Source of the DNA: Toxonevra muliebris
Taxonomy: Eukaryota; Arthropoda; Insecta; Diptera; Pallopteridae
NCBI GenBank assembly: GCA_963691655.1
Contig: OY829326.1
Location: forward strand, 76,997,235-77,061,234
Direction of reading: 5' to 3'
DNA: 64,000 bases
In this document: in pieces, positions 48,161-58,954 of the stretch
How the letters are laid out: the number at the start of each line of letters is the position of its first letter
Numbering within the stretch: position 1 is the stretch's first letter
Position numbers and translations under genes: made by a program
The notes under the pieces: model-generated
Told to the model about the DNA's origin: nothing
Databases searched by the model: none
The model's input: only the letters and a program-made list of their open reading frames with translations

Positions 48161-49370
48161 CAACACTTTAACCAACCTAACTAATCAGAGGAGACGGGAA
48201 AAGTTGGTTATGGGATAACATCTACCATTAGCTACTTTTACTATGAATAGGCATCTAACTTTCTACATTCGGCAAACATTTTTTTTAATTGTTTTTAAAG
48301 TACCACGAAAAACTGTTTATAGATTTTTTCCGACTTTACTGACTGCGTAAGTATATTCTGTCCTTTAAGATCAGCTTTTTCGATGCATTTACACAGTTTT
48401 TTAGTTTGAGCAAATTTGTTTAAAACTGCATACTTGACACGACACCAAGGTAAAGTCAGGCATCGATTTTATTTTCGAATTAACCCAATTTACCCAATGA
48501 CCTATATGTAGTACATTTCAGAAAGTTTCGATTTTGGTTGAATATATGATCATTTGTTTGGAAAAATATTTTTGATGTCCACCTTTTCTGCTTTAAAATT
48601 TGCATTATATAGTTTCAAGGACCGATTTACCTTAGTTAGTGACCGACTAGGTCCATAAATATTTAAAAAAAAAATATTTTATTTTTGACATCAAAATTTT
48701 TCTAGACCGAAAACTAATAAATAATCACCAAATTACAAATAATTTGCTTTGAATGTATCCAATTGGTTTAAGTTTTAAGAATAATTTCTTATATTTCTAC
48801 CCGTCCGGAAAAAATGATCAAATTTGGCCCGGTCTCCCTACCTGTTTCACTCCAAATTCATCGGTTAACCACGTAAATTACTCAAATATTGCTAAGTCAT
48901 AGTTGGATGTTAGTACCAAGCAGAAGTAATTGGGCGTTATAATTTGACCAAGGTTCCGACCTTTGAAGGTCTTATAATCAACTTTTGTCTAAATATATAG
49001 TAATTTTTTCATGGAATAAAAAAACATTCTTGGAAGAGAGAATGCATTTTGTCGTTTCTCTTTGGCATTGCTGACGTGTCACTCCCTGGCTTCCAACTGG
49101 TTGAGTTAGAAGCTTTTTGATGTTCGAAAGAATGGCGCGCTTTTACTACCATAGTGACGAAACCAAAACGCGCTGAAATGATTGACAGAGGACTTACATC
49201 CAACGAAACGTTGTTTGTTTTTCTGGTAAATTTTGTGCTGAATCGAGGATAATACTTCCATCAATCTAAAAATCATAATTTGGATCTAAAATCTGCTAAA
49301 AAAAAAATTATTCGGGTTTTTCACTTTGCATTAATTTACGTCAAAACTGTTAAAGTGCCCCGTCAAACTA
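48161..49370. other. AT-rich spacer
   Basis: No gene recognised. 49009-49230 has balanced composition but no recognisable protein in six frames. Confidence 0.4.
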
Positions 49371-49374
49371 GCCA

Positions 49375-50045
49375 CGCTTTGAAAAACTTTAATGATAATC
49401 TAAACATTGATCGAAAGGTGTGAGACCTGGCAAAAAATGTGGATCGTGAGACCTACACAGAGCTAAAAGTGTCAATGACACTTTTTACAAAAATCCAAAT
49501 ACTTCGGACAGAAAAATAGCTTAAAAATGCAATCGCTCTGAATCATTTGTCCGCAAAGTGAAGGGGAAAAGTGGGAAGTGAAAGCTCAGATGGTCCCATA
49601 TCGGAATACTACGAAAAACATTGACGCAAGAAATAGAACAAAAAAATTGCAGGCAAACTTTGTAACCAAATTTCAGTGTTGCATCATGGATGACGAAAGA
49701 TATGCATTGGCGTGACTTTTCGCAGCTTCCAGGCAACGACTTTTACGTAGCGGATCGGCGGAGAAATGTACCAAAAAAGTACAGAACCCTAAAAATCCAA
49801 GTTACCTAAAAAGTTTCGCATGTGGCAGACCATAGGAAGCTGCGGTAAAAGAAGCCAGCCGTATGTAACTTCTGGGTCAATCAACACGGATAATTATATT
49901 GATGAATGCTATTTGTAATGCAGCATGAAGTATTTAACTTCTTTTGACTTGATCTGGCATCATGCCACTATGGAAAAAAACCGATGGAGTGGTACACTAG
50001 TAATGATATCAATATTGCACCTAGAGAGGCTAATCCGCCAAATTT
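49375..50045 (+). pseudogene. DD37E-family transposase, heavily decayed
   Basis: Pieces of the same transposase family as at 36.2 kb occur in changing frames: LKNFNDNLNIDRKV (start of the linker), SFVRKVKGKSG (second helix-turn-helix end), CCIMDDERYALA (first catalytic D), then after a TGA FRQLPGNDFYVADRRRNVPK, then DLASCHYGKKPMEWYTSND (second catalytic D) and APREANPPN. The third block with the catalytic E (NCPxxxPxExYW) is lost after about 50045. At least four frameshifts or stops are present. This is the oldest of the four copies. Terminal repeats were not found. Confidence 0.8.
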
Positions 50046-50164
50046 GCTTAATTTGAATTCACGGCTAACTTTTTTTTTTTTGATTTCTGTGTTACAATTT
50101 TTTCGTGCGCACTCTTTATTATACGTCCGTTTCTCTCCCTTAAAAATTTGAGTTTTGCAACCGA

Positions 50165-50300
50165 CATTAGCTAATCCAGAGATTACGAAAAGTGGAGCTT
50201 CTAGATTTTATTAAGGAGTAACGATCATATATCGGGAAGGGTGGGGCTTATTCCAAACTCACGACCCCTCCCTCAATCCCAATTCGTTGGGATCACTAGT
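50165..50300. repeat. Dispersed repeat, copy 2 (first copy at 10824)
   Basis: GCTAATCCAGAGATTACG near the start and GGGAAGGGTGGGG...TTCCAAACTCAC towards the end match the blocks at 10824-10966 in order and orientation. Confidence 0.5.
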
Positions 50301-50559
50301 GGGAGCTACTTCAGTACTGTACACTTGGTACACCTTTTCTTGGTAATTCCTTTTCCTCACTACAGAACCTATATATTAAGTTTGCCTCAATAACGATATT
50401 AATGACGTGTTATTTATGCCCGCAGTGCCCAGTCAGATACCAGCTAATTAGAATAGCGTTCTTGCCTCTACTCGTACTTACGTGGCCTATTTTTCTAAAA
50501 ACAATGCATTATTGTGTTTTTGCCCAGTTGATTAAGCTTTTTCCAAAATGTTCACTCTA

Positions 50560-50813
50560 CTGAGGCTTTATTCGACTTCTGGCATATCGGTGATCAAGCA
50601 GCCAGAATGGGCCTCCCTCACAATACTTTTTGCTGTAGTGGCAAACAATCAGAGAAAAAAGAAACACTAATCTACTTCCTCTGCGAATGCCTAGCCTTAT
50701 AGAAGCATAGGCTAAACGCTCTGGGCAAACCACTCTTCAACTGCCTTGAAGAGCTATCGAAAACAAGCATCAACGACCTACTTAAATACCTAAACCAAAT
50801 GAAATGGCTATAA
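50560..50813 (+). pseudogene. Jockey-like LINE ORF2 C-terminal tail
   Basis: One frame reads FWHIGDQAARMGLPHNTFCC, then LIYFLCECLAL, a TAG at 50702 region, then LNALGKPLFNCLEELSKTSI and NDLLKYLNQMKWL before a TAA at 50811-50813. This is the zinc-knuckle-like C-terminus that follows the RNase H-like region in Jockey-clade non-LTR elements (pattern GLPHNDFCRSC...HFLCECPAL...LG..F...L..L). Everything upstream is missing, the common 5'-truncation of LINEs. One internal stop plus a changed cysteine pattern mark it as dead. Confidence 0.75.
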
Positions 50814-51335
50814 CCAAATCGTTTAAACATACCATACATGGCAACAAAACGGCACGTTAGCAATAATTGGGTTCGTGGACTGTTTAGAGTTGAAGATGGG
50901 CTGGACTAAACCAAAGCACTCAGTCTTAAAGACCATTGTAGTATACCCAAGATAGAGCCAGTAGAAGAGAGTAGAAAGATAGGAAAGATATGTATGTGAG
51001 GCAATAAATGGGAAGAAGAATGATCTAGGGTTTCTCAACCTCGATGTTGTTTCATTGATGAACCTTAGAAGCTCAGGAAGAAGGAGAGTATGGACTGAGT
51101 TTAAAAGGTCTTAATACAATTAAAAAATATAATACATTATTGAGTTTTTATAAATTTAGAATTTTTTACAATAATGTGAGAAATTTTTTATAGTATTCTT
51201 TTGAGTTTTTCATCACAATGAGTCATTGGAAGCGGTTAAATTTACAAAAATGTTATGATTAAAAAAAAAAAAATGTGTTTAAATTTCTGAAATTCAACTT
51301 AAAATCGAAAGGACTAAATTTTGCACTCTTACTGA
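50814..51335. other. Spacer after the LINE tail
   Basis: Up to about 51110 the sequence may include the LINE 3' untranslated region (balanced, AG-rich: AGAAGAGAGTAGAAAGATAG). Beyond that it is A/T-rich with nothing recognisable. Confidence 0.4.
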
Positions 51336-51337
51336 TA

Positions 51338-51365
51338 AAGCGCGGTTCACGCCAAATTGGCACGC
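51338..51365. repeat. Left terminal inverted repeat of the 51.3-kb element
   Basis: 28 bp beginning AAGCGCGGTTCACGCC, preceded by TA. Confidence 0.93.
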
Positions 51366-51498
51366 TTTGTTGTGGTCACCACGTCGCCCCTAGTCATAAG
51401 AACAACAAATTTTTTACTGGGATTTGTTTACAATACCGTTACCGTTAGTTGATAAATTTTTCATATTAATTGATCGCAAGTTGGTGATTGTGTGCACA

Positions 51499-52460
51499 AT
51501 GGAAGCTGCAAATAGAAAATTGATTGTGAACAAATTTATTGAAAATCCGTCGTGGTCTGGTTCAAAGATTGCGAAAGTGTTAAATATCTAAAAAAAAAAG
51601 CTAAAAAAGTTGTGAACAAAACGGGAACCACCAACCTAAAATTAAAGGCAAAGATCTTGAGGTCCATCAAAAGCAATCCCGGACTATCGGATAGCGATTG
51701 CGCCAAAAAATTGAATACCAGCAAAAGTACTGCTAGACGAATACGCATAAAAGCTGGGCTAAAGTGCTATCGTGCTATAAAATATCCAAATAGAACAGAC
51801 AAACAGAATTTGCTGGCCAAAAAACGTGCTCGTCTTCTTTATAATAATGTTTTGACCAAATTCAATGGATGCATTATTGTGGATGACGAATCATACTTAA
51901 AATTTGATCTTAAACAGCTTCCAGGTCAAAAATTTTATATGGCAACGAATCGTGGTAATGTACCCTCAAAATTCAAGTACATAAAAATGGATAAATTTGC
52001 AAAGAAAGCAATGGTGTGGCAGGCTATTTGCAGCTGTGGTTTCAAATCCAGGGCATTTGTGACATCCTCTTCTTTGACGTCTGATATTTACATCAAAGAG
52101 TGCCTTTCGAAACGACTATTGCCATTTGTTCGTCACCACCATTCGCCAGCGAAGTTTTGGCCTGATTTAGCCAGTTGCCACTACTCTAAGAAAACCATGG
52201 ATTGATATCAGACAAATAAAGTAGATGTAGTGCCTAAATATATGAAACCACCCAATTGTCCCCAGCTTCAACCGATCGAAAATTACTGGGCTACTACAAA
52301 ATATAAGTTGAAGAAAAATGCAGGTATTGTCAAAAATGTGAATTCAATGTTACTAAAATGGAACCAAATAGCCGCAAAAGTATCCAGAGAGGATGTTCAA
52401 AGGTTGATGGGGTCCATTAAAAGGAATACCCGGAACTTTTTGCACAAGAAAGAAATTTAA
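51499..52460 (+). pseudogene. DD37E Tc1/mariner transposase, one frameshift and one stop
   Basis: The likely native start is the ATG at 51499 (MEAANRKLIVNKFIENPSWS), giving the first helix-turn-helix. This frame stops at TAA inside the A-run near 51588-51600. The continuation lies in the frame from 51552, with a second helix-turn-helix (SDSDCAKKLNTSKSTARRIR), first catalytic D in CIIVDDESY, second in KFWPDLASCHY. Then TGA at 52204-52206 stands where related copies have tryptophan. The same frame resumes and supplies NCPQLQPIENYW with the catalytic E. The D-to-E spacing is 37 residues counting the stop, and 92 residues separate the first two D. About 320 residues in total, normal for the superfamily. 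All catalytic residues survive. Confidence 0.9.
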
Positions 52461-52540
52461 ATCTTTTAATATTAAACTTATCATTTAATGCATTGTTTGT
52501 TATTCTGAGTGTTCTAGTTAAAAGATACAGCAACTTTCCT

Positions 52541-52568
52541 GCGTGCCAATTTTGCGCGAACCGCGCTT
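52541..52568. repeat. Right terminal inverted repeat of the 51.3-kb element
   Basis: 28 bp ending GCGCGAACCGCGCTT, followed by TA. Two mismatches to the left repeat. Confidence 0.93.
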
Positions 52569-52603
52569 TAATATTATAGTGATTATTTTATGAAAATCAG
52601 CGG

Positions 52604-52650
52604 AGCAGTGCAACAGACTAACCACTGGCTACGGCCAAGACGCGTGTGGT
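52604..52650 (-). repeat. SINE-head-like fragment
   Basis: On the minus strand CCGTAGCCAGTGGTTAGTCT resembles the A-box region of the SINE heads at 5.7 and 28.8 kb. The B-box part is missing. Confidence 0.4.
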
Positions 52651-55220
52651 GGTGAAAAAATTCCAAATAATATTTATCATAAAAAAGTTCACACTTTCAA
52701 TAAATTCTAAATTGCTTTTTAATATTGATTTCAATATTTTTAAACTCAGCCACAGGACGAAAATTTCAAAGTATAAATAACAGAATAACACTTCACTTCA
52801 GCGTTTTAATCTCCTCCAAATGATTATGCACAGTGTTCCCCAAGGCCTGGAACATTCTTCCAGTATAGGTATATCCTTTTACCAAGCTGTGAATCCAACT
52901 ATTACTAAGCTGTTAGTTTCTACTAATTACTCAAAGGCTCAGTTTCGATACTAGAAATCGTGGTTAACAGTGTTGACATCACTTTGGGACCAGCACAATT
53001 TGTGTATAGACTAGAAAATCTATCAAATATATAAAAGGTAGAGTACTTAATATTCTGTCTTGCTTATTATTTTCTATTTCATTTTTCAGGATTCTTTTTT
53101 GCATTCATATTGTCGTATGCTGTTAAAATGTTTTTTGCATTTTATATTTTTATTTATTTTTTTTTTTTCAATTTACATTTCGAAGTCTGTTTTCTTTTTT
53201 ATTTTTCTTTTGTTTGCATACATTTCATTCAAGATTATTAAAACAAAAGCAAAAAGTAGAGAATTGTAGAAATGAAAAAAGAAAAAAAAAACATTAAAAT
53301 AATCCACCGCAGAATACAATTTGTATGTTAATTTTTTTTGCGCAGACTACATTTACACAGTTGTGCTGGCAATTTCGTCCTTCGTCCTTCAATCTACACT
53401 TTTACAAATGCTGTTCATTTAGTACTGCTAACTTCACTTAAGCGACAGAGCTGGACTGATTAAGTATTTTTTCCTTTAATTACAGCTTCAATATTTGGAA
53501 AAAAAAATCAATATTAGATGGAAAACATTTTAACATTGAAAAGCAATTTTTAATTTATTATAACCAAAATTTTAATAATCTACTGAAAAGAACATGTTCT
53601 TTTTCGATTTTAATTACAATTATAAAAAAAGCAGCTACACCAACCAGTAACATCGCCATCGCTATTGCCATTTCCTGTCCGATGATTGATTTATTCCACA
53701 GCCAATCCAAATTCGAGATAAGACGCCAATAACAAACAACAACCGAAAATTCAAACATGACATTAGTGTTACCGCTGCGATAGTATCGCAAGGCAAGGGT
53801 CTCCAAAAAATGCGTGATTTCCCCTCGCAGCACTGCGCTTCAGCTCTACCAACGTGTAATTGCGGTATTCTTTTTGAACCCTGCTTTTGCTGCTGCTGCT
53901 GCTGCAAGCAACTTGCAACAGTCAGACACCACAGAATTGCATTCCTGCGTCGCCCGTGTGTCTAAAGATCAAAGCGGGTTACCGTGTCTTCTCTGCTCGA
54001 TGATGAACGTGGCCGCAGAACATGTGTCCTCTTTGGAGGGAAAAATCATCAATAACATACGAATATATATATGGCGGTCAGCATTAAAAAATGAATATTT
54101 ATAAGCTAAAGACAAAAAAAAAAATTTTAAAAAACAAACACACACAAATCTACCGCATTTAGATAAAAGTAGCCAACCTTGCTAACTGCAGTTCTCCCAA
54201 TCGAGAGAAAATTAATAAAAGTGTATAATAAAAAAAAAATATATATATATAGTATATAAAACAGAACAGTAATGAGATAAAAAAATGCTACCAGAACATC
54301 AAAAACAACAATCTTCAAACAAAAAAAAAAACAAAAAACCCAGAAGGAGAAGAAGAAACAAAAGAAATGATAGCAACTAAATGAATTTTGACATTATGTG
54401 CCCGAAATGAAACAAATGATTGCACTTAAGCAGAACATCAACCAGTCCCAATCCAAGTTACAGTCTCCTCAGTGACCAGCGTAAACCAGTAAATATACGA
54501 GACACAACGTCGACGTTACATAAACTGACTGCTACTTCCACATGCAACACAAACAGATACACTCACATATTACACCATTACCATACTATGTATCGCTGCC
54601 TACCTTCCAACCAACCAACCAACCTACCTACCTACCTACTTTCTCAACTTGTAATGGTCATCATCGAAATGACCCTTAATATATTCGTGCATACACGAGT
54701 AACTGCATATGTTGCACACCGTGCACGGTGGCACAAACATCGCATTTATGTTTAACACTAATGAATTTCTGTTAATTAGATTTAATGCATGCAACATGTA
54801 TGGATGTTCTCTAAGGAAAAAACCGATTGTAACACCATTCCACATTATTATTCAATCAAACTACACATGTAGGCATGTATGTATACCTAATCTCTACACT
54901 TGTAGATAAAACTATTAAATTCTTTTAATAACAACTCATAAAACTTTCTAAAAACCTGACAAAACTTTTCAAATTGGAAATTTCTCAAAACAAAAATAAC
55001 ATAATTTAGTTTATTACCTCTTGACCATTTAGTGAAGTAAACTGACCCATAGCTTTGACTTTATTTGGAGATAAATACATAGATAAAAAAGCTTCTGAAA
55101 GGTTATTTAGCGTCAATGACAGGTCTTTATCGCTTGCCAAAGAATCTCGTTTTTTCGCCAAATTTTCATTAAGAGTAGGATGGATTAAGCTTATTATCTC
55201 CATTATACAGCATGCAACAT
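52651..55220. other. Non-coding island, 53-54.9 kb
   Basis: Low-copy-looking DNA with (CTG)n at 53888-53905, TATATATA near 54240, CCAA/CCTA tract at 54607-54639 and CATG/TATG words near 54870. A plus frame (53814-54104) and an overlapping minus frame (53558-53833, starting at GTG) have mixed composition but no recognised domain. The minus one contains a hydrophobic stretch (MAIAMAMLLVGVAAFFIIVI). I cannot support either as a gene. Confidence 0.4.
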
Positions 55221-55908
55221 GTAAAACCTAGAGATGGCAAACATATCGATACTTTTCGATAAATAACGATATTGGCAAAAACGTGCACATCGGAGAAAAT
55301 TTATATTATGTTTTTTTTTTTATACCACTCGATGCTACACTGCCAACCAAACCAAGTCTTATTTTCTTTCTCATTTTTTTTGTCGTTTTTCCTCATTGTG
55401 CTATTTTTGTTTAGTTTGATTAAAAGTTGATTTCATAGAACACATGAAATGAAACTTAGACAGCCGACGTCGACATCTCTGTTATTTGTATGTGTATACT
55501 CATATCTTCATATGAAAAAGTCTAACTTCAACGTCGGCTTTCTCAGTTTCTGGTCATGTGCTCTATATTTTAGGTCGATGCTACCATTTGCATTCCGATT
55601 TATTATTTTTTACAATAAAACAAGCGATTATCCATTTGAACCATTATTTCGACGAAGATATTGTTTCTCACGTGGCTGGCATTATAAAATTTTGACCAAA
55701 TTACTCTCTCAGCAAAGATTTAAAAGGGATTGCTCTTAAGTAATTGATAATTTCGACAATGCCAGTACCATCCGAGAGAGTAAATTCGACAGCAGATAAG
55801 ATATTTAACTTCAAATCGACATTTGCCGGTAATATCGCTAAGTTCTTCAAAAGTATCGATATTTGTCGACAAGCTCCAGTACCGATATTTCCCATCCCCA
55901 GTAAAAGT
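55221..55908. mobile_element. hAT-like MITE with TATCGATA-rich ends
   Basis: Left end TAGAGATGGCAAACATATCG (from 55229). The right end, read inward from 55900, is TGGGGATGGGAAATATCGG. Both continue with TATCGATACTTTT-type words. Flanks GTAAAACC (55221-55228) and GTAAAAGT (55901-55908) agree at 6 of 8, consistent with an old 8-bp target duplication. The 672-bp interior shows no recognised transposase. Superfamily is inferred from end type and target size. Confidence 0.65.
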
Positions 55909-55981
55909 TAGGGTTTCAAGAAGGGTTTTGACTAATTTAAATCAGAAACCAAATTTTTCTAAATTCAGTTTGTTAAGGGTA

Positions 55982-57307
55982 GGGTGACCAGATTTTTAGT
56001 AGACAATTCGGAGGCATCGTAAAACAATTTGTTTTGGAATTATCCATTTTCAGCAGAGTTTTATTTTCATCTACGGATATGATTGATTTGGGAAGACCAG
56101 TGGAGACGAAGGGAATTTTCGGGTTTAACCACCATTTTTTTATAATCTGCTAGTTTTTTTTAAATATTTAATTTAATTTAATTTTATTCCTTACTAAATA
56201 TGAATGCATTTGTTAGTGACTAATGCTTTGAAACATAAGATTCTTAAATCTTGTAGCATTAGGAAAGCAAAAATAAAATTAATAAATAAAAATAAAATAA
56301 AAAAATAAATATCGTGTTTTGAATACCTAAAGATTAAAGCGTTATTGGCAATCGTTAATCGCAAGAATCACCAGCAATTAGGATTACCAAAAGTAGGGAT
56401 TTGTTCGGATTCTTCAGAGTTTTAATCCAGTATTCATAGTCCCTATTTTTGGTACTTTGTCCAGTTAAAATACTTAATGATAACTTTGACCCAACATACT
56501 CCACAAAATAAAAATAAACCCGAAAATATAACAAATAAAGACCCAGGGGCTCAAATATTTTTGCTTATAATCTAAAATAACTTATGTTCCAAAGAAAGAA
56601 ATCAAATGATATGGTAACCAATTACATAGTGCAACACTGGTTGCCAGTTACAGACTTGTATTCTCATCTTCCTTTTTGCTAAAGCCCAGTATCTCTCAAT
56701 CGGCCTTAGTTCTGGACAGTTTGGTGGATTGGCTTCTCCAGGCACTAAAAGCATTTCATTCCGTTGAAACTACTCTAAGGCCGCTTTGCCATAGTGACAT
56801 GAAGCGAAGTCAGGCCAAAAAAAGTGAATACTTTATGTTGGCGTAAAAATGGAAGCAACCTCTTTTGCAAGCATTCCTTCACATATATTTGGACGTTGAT
56901 GGTATCCGATGTCACGCGGCTACTTTTGTCACAACTGCAAATTACCTGCCAAACAAAGAATTTCTTTTGAAAATATTTTCCCCAATAATTAATTTCTTGT
57001 AAAATTAGCTTGTTTTTGAAGAACTTGTTACTAAAAGCTTTACATGAGATTCTAAAATTTGTCTTCACTTGCAACAAGACTTTGGATCAATTTTCATCCT
57101 TAATTTTTCGTCTAACCACATACTAACCATATTTGAAAATATTCGCCCTACAGAAACATTGGTTCCTGGATGAGTTAAGCTACTTTTTTAAGCTCTAGTG
57201 TCCTCACTGAGTTTTTGCTTGTTACTAAAAAATAAAGTCTCGCAAGCAAGTGGCAAGTCTCCAAAATCTCAAACTTTTTCCCGGAAATATGGGACGTCTG
57301 GTCACCC
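55982..57307. mobile_element. Possible element with GGGTGACCAGA ends around the 56.7-kb relic
   Basis: GGGTGACCAGA at 55982-55992 is perfectly mirrored by TCTGGTCACCC ending at 57307, each flanked outside by TA (55980-55981 and 57308-57309). The 1326-bp length and TA flanks suit a Tc1/mariner element and it encloses a minus-strand transposase relic. The relic is internally deleted, and about 650 bp of unrelated sequence lies on its left, so the ends may instead belong to another element. Inference only. Confidence 0.4.
56655..57140 (-). pseudogene. DD37E-family transposase, deleted and decayed
   Basis: Minus strand, from about 57140: YVVRRKIKDEN (second helix-turn-helix end) and SNKFFKNKL (before the first catalytic region). 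A deletion then removes the first catalytic D. The frame continues KFFVWQVICSC, VKECLQKRLLPFLRQHKVFT, then in a shifted frame FFWPDFASCHYGKAALE, a TAG at 56770-56772 where tryptophan is expected, VPGEANPPNCPELRPIERYW and WALAKRKM. The second D and the E are again 37 residues apart. Closest in motif detail to the 36.2-kb copy (NCPEPRPVERYW there). Cannot be active. Confidence 0.85.
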
Positions 57308-57309
57308 TA

Positions 57310-58496
57310 ATTAAGGGGGGTTTCTGTTTTAGAGGTTGTAGAAATCAAATTACTGTTTTGATGAATTCTTATGAATATGTTGGTACACATAAGTGTTTAA
57401 AGTGACATTTTTAAAAATGGCATGAGTTATACGGCAGAAAGTGCTTCGACACCTATGTAGAAACCGGTACGTGGAACCGACTAAGTTACTTTTTTGTAAA
57501 AAAAAACCAAGCTTTTTATGGAGTACTTTTTCCAACATCAATAAACCGATGTAGCGGTGGAAGAGGCTAAAAACCGACTATACATAAAAAAACCGAATCC
57601 CCCTCTTAACCCTCTAGCGGGCAATTTCGCCTTTTGACGGGTGACATTATGATCCAATTATCTTGTAGTTTATTAACTTTTTTCGGTTTCATTACAATTT
57701 TGTCACAAGATTCCTTTAGTGTTTTGCTTTACACACTGTAATGGTCTTTTTAAAGTTCTATTTCATAAATTGTGAATTTTCAGTGCGATCAAACAATTAA
57801 TTTTGCGCGAAGTGACCATTTTTGTTATTGTTTAAAAATATTTATAGATATTTTTTGGAGTTGGAAAAAATGTTAGTAAGTAGAAAATTGATTTTATTTT
57901 ATGATAAAGAAAATTTTTATGCATTTTGAATAAAGAATAATTTTTTATTAAAATTAATAGGCTTTTAAAAAATTAATTTACTTTTCCATTTGGTCACTCG
58001 GTTTTTGCCGACATGAGCGAGCTATCTGTGTTCTCATCTGGAATCAAAAGAAGGACACTAATGTAATTTTCGACTTCATTTACGAGTTCTAGTTAGAAAG
58101 AAAATTAGAAATATCATTAAACGAATTTTGCTGAAATAATACTAATTTTAATTTTGGCGACTGAGAGAAGGTATTTTTGAGCCCCTTACTAGCGACCCCA
58201 CTATCTCCCTTTTCCATCTTTTCTAGGTGTTTCTAATAATAATTTTTTTGAATACAGCTCTACAAAGCAAACGTTTTATTCAAAAATTATTCCTCATAAA
58301 AATATAGAGAGGGTATCCAATCAATACAGTGATCTCAGACGTACCATTTTGAGATAAACGACTCCAAAAGTCAAAATTTTTACAAAGTTCAATCTACCAA
58401 ACTATATTATTCTGGATGATTTCATTTTTCAGATATACTCAATTTTTAAACCTGAAAAGCTGCGAAAAAACGATATTCTTTTTCAGCGATCCAATC
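57310..58496. other. AT-rich spacer with TTAACCCT end
   Basis: TTAACCCTCTAGCGGGCAAT at 57606 resembles a TTAA-targeting element end, but I see no matching right end. The remainder is A/T-rich with nothing recognisable. Confidence 0.4.
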
Positions 58497-58954
58497 TTAA
58501 CCCTTTGACGCCCGAATTATAATGGGACTTGAGAGAAACCTTTTGTTGTGAAATTATGGTCTTCCACAATCATGAGACATTGATTTGTTTGTCCTTTATT
58601 AAAGGTTAAAAAACTTTAGTTTTTTTGATTTTCATATTCTCTTTTATTTTATAAACATATCTGATAAAAAAAATTTCCGGTTAGTATTAATTCAATGCAT
58701 TATTTTTCAAAAAATAATGTAAAAGATTTTACTAAAAATTTTTGCTCTTAGGTTTTTTGCTGGACTTCAATGACAAAACATTAAAAAAAAATTACTTAAG
58801 CAAGAAATTTCAAATATTCGGCAATCAGCAAACTTGAAGAATACCTGACATAACCGAATACAAATAGCGGTAATAGTAATATCTGTTAAACATTTATTTA
58901 TGCCACATAAAAGTAAATGTTGCATATACGCAACATTGGGTATGAATGAGTTAA
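58497..58954. mobile_element. Putative TTAA-type (piggyBac-like) MITE
   Basis: Left end TTAACCCTTTGACGCCCGAA (58497). The right end read inward from 58954 is TTAACTCATTCATACCCAAT. Fifteen of the first 21 positions agree, and both carry the TTAA that would be the target duplication. Next to the right end GTTGCATATACGCAAC forms a small palindrome. The 450-bp interior is non-coding. Old and diverged, hence moderate confidence. Confidence 0.55.

Larger units (their letters stand above)
51338..52568 (+). mobile_element. Tc1/mariner-superfamily element, DD37E type, 1231 bp
   Basis: Terminal inverted repeats of 28 bp, AAGCGCGGTTCACGCCAAAT... at 51338-51365 and its complement at 52541-52568, match at 26 of 28. 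TA dinucleotides flank both ends (51336-51337 and 52569-52570). It encodes one plus-strand transposase with two lesions. The terminal repeats are unrelated in sequence to those of the 36.1-kb element, so this is a separate subfamily. Confidence 0.93.

Noticed and set aside
53558..53833. Minus-strand 91-codon frame with a hydrophobic segment as a small membrane protein
   Set aside because: First codon is GTG, not ATG; the N-terminal part overlaps other open frames and no family is recognised.
55449..55739. 96-codon frame inside the hAT-like MITE as its transposase
   Set aside because: No hAT motif (BED finger, RNase H-like or dimerisation region) can be seen.
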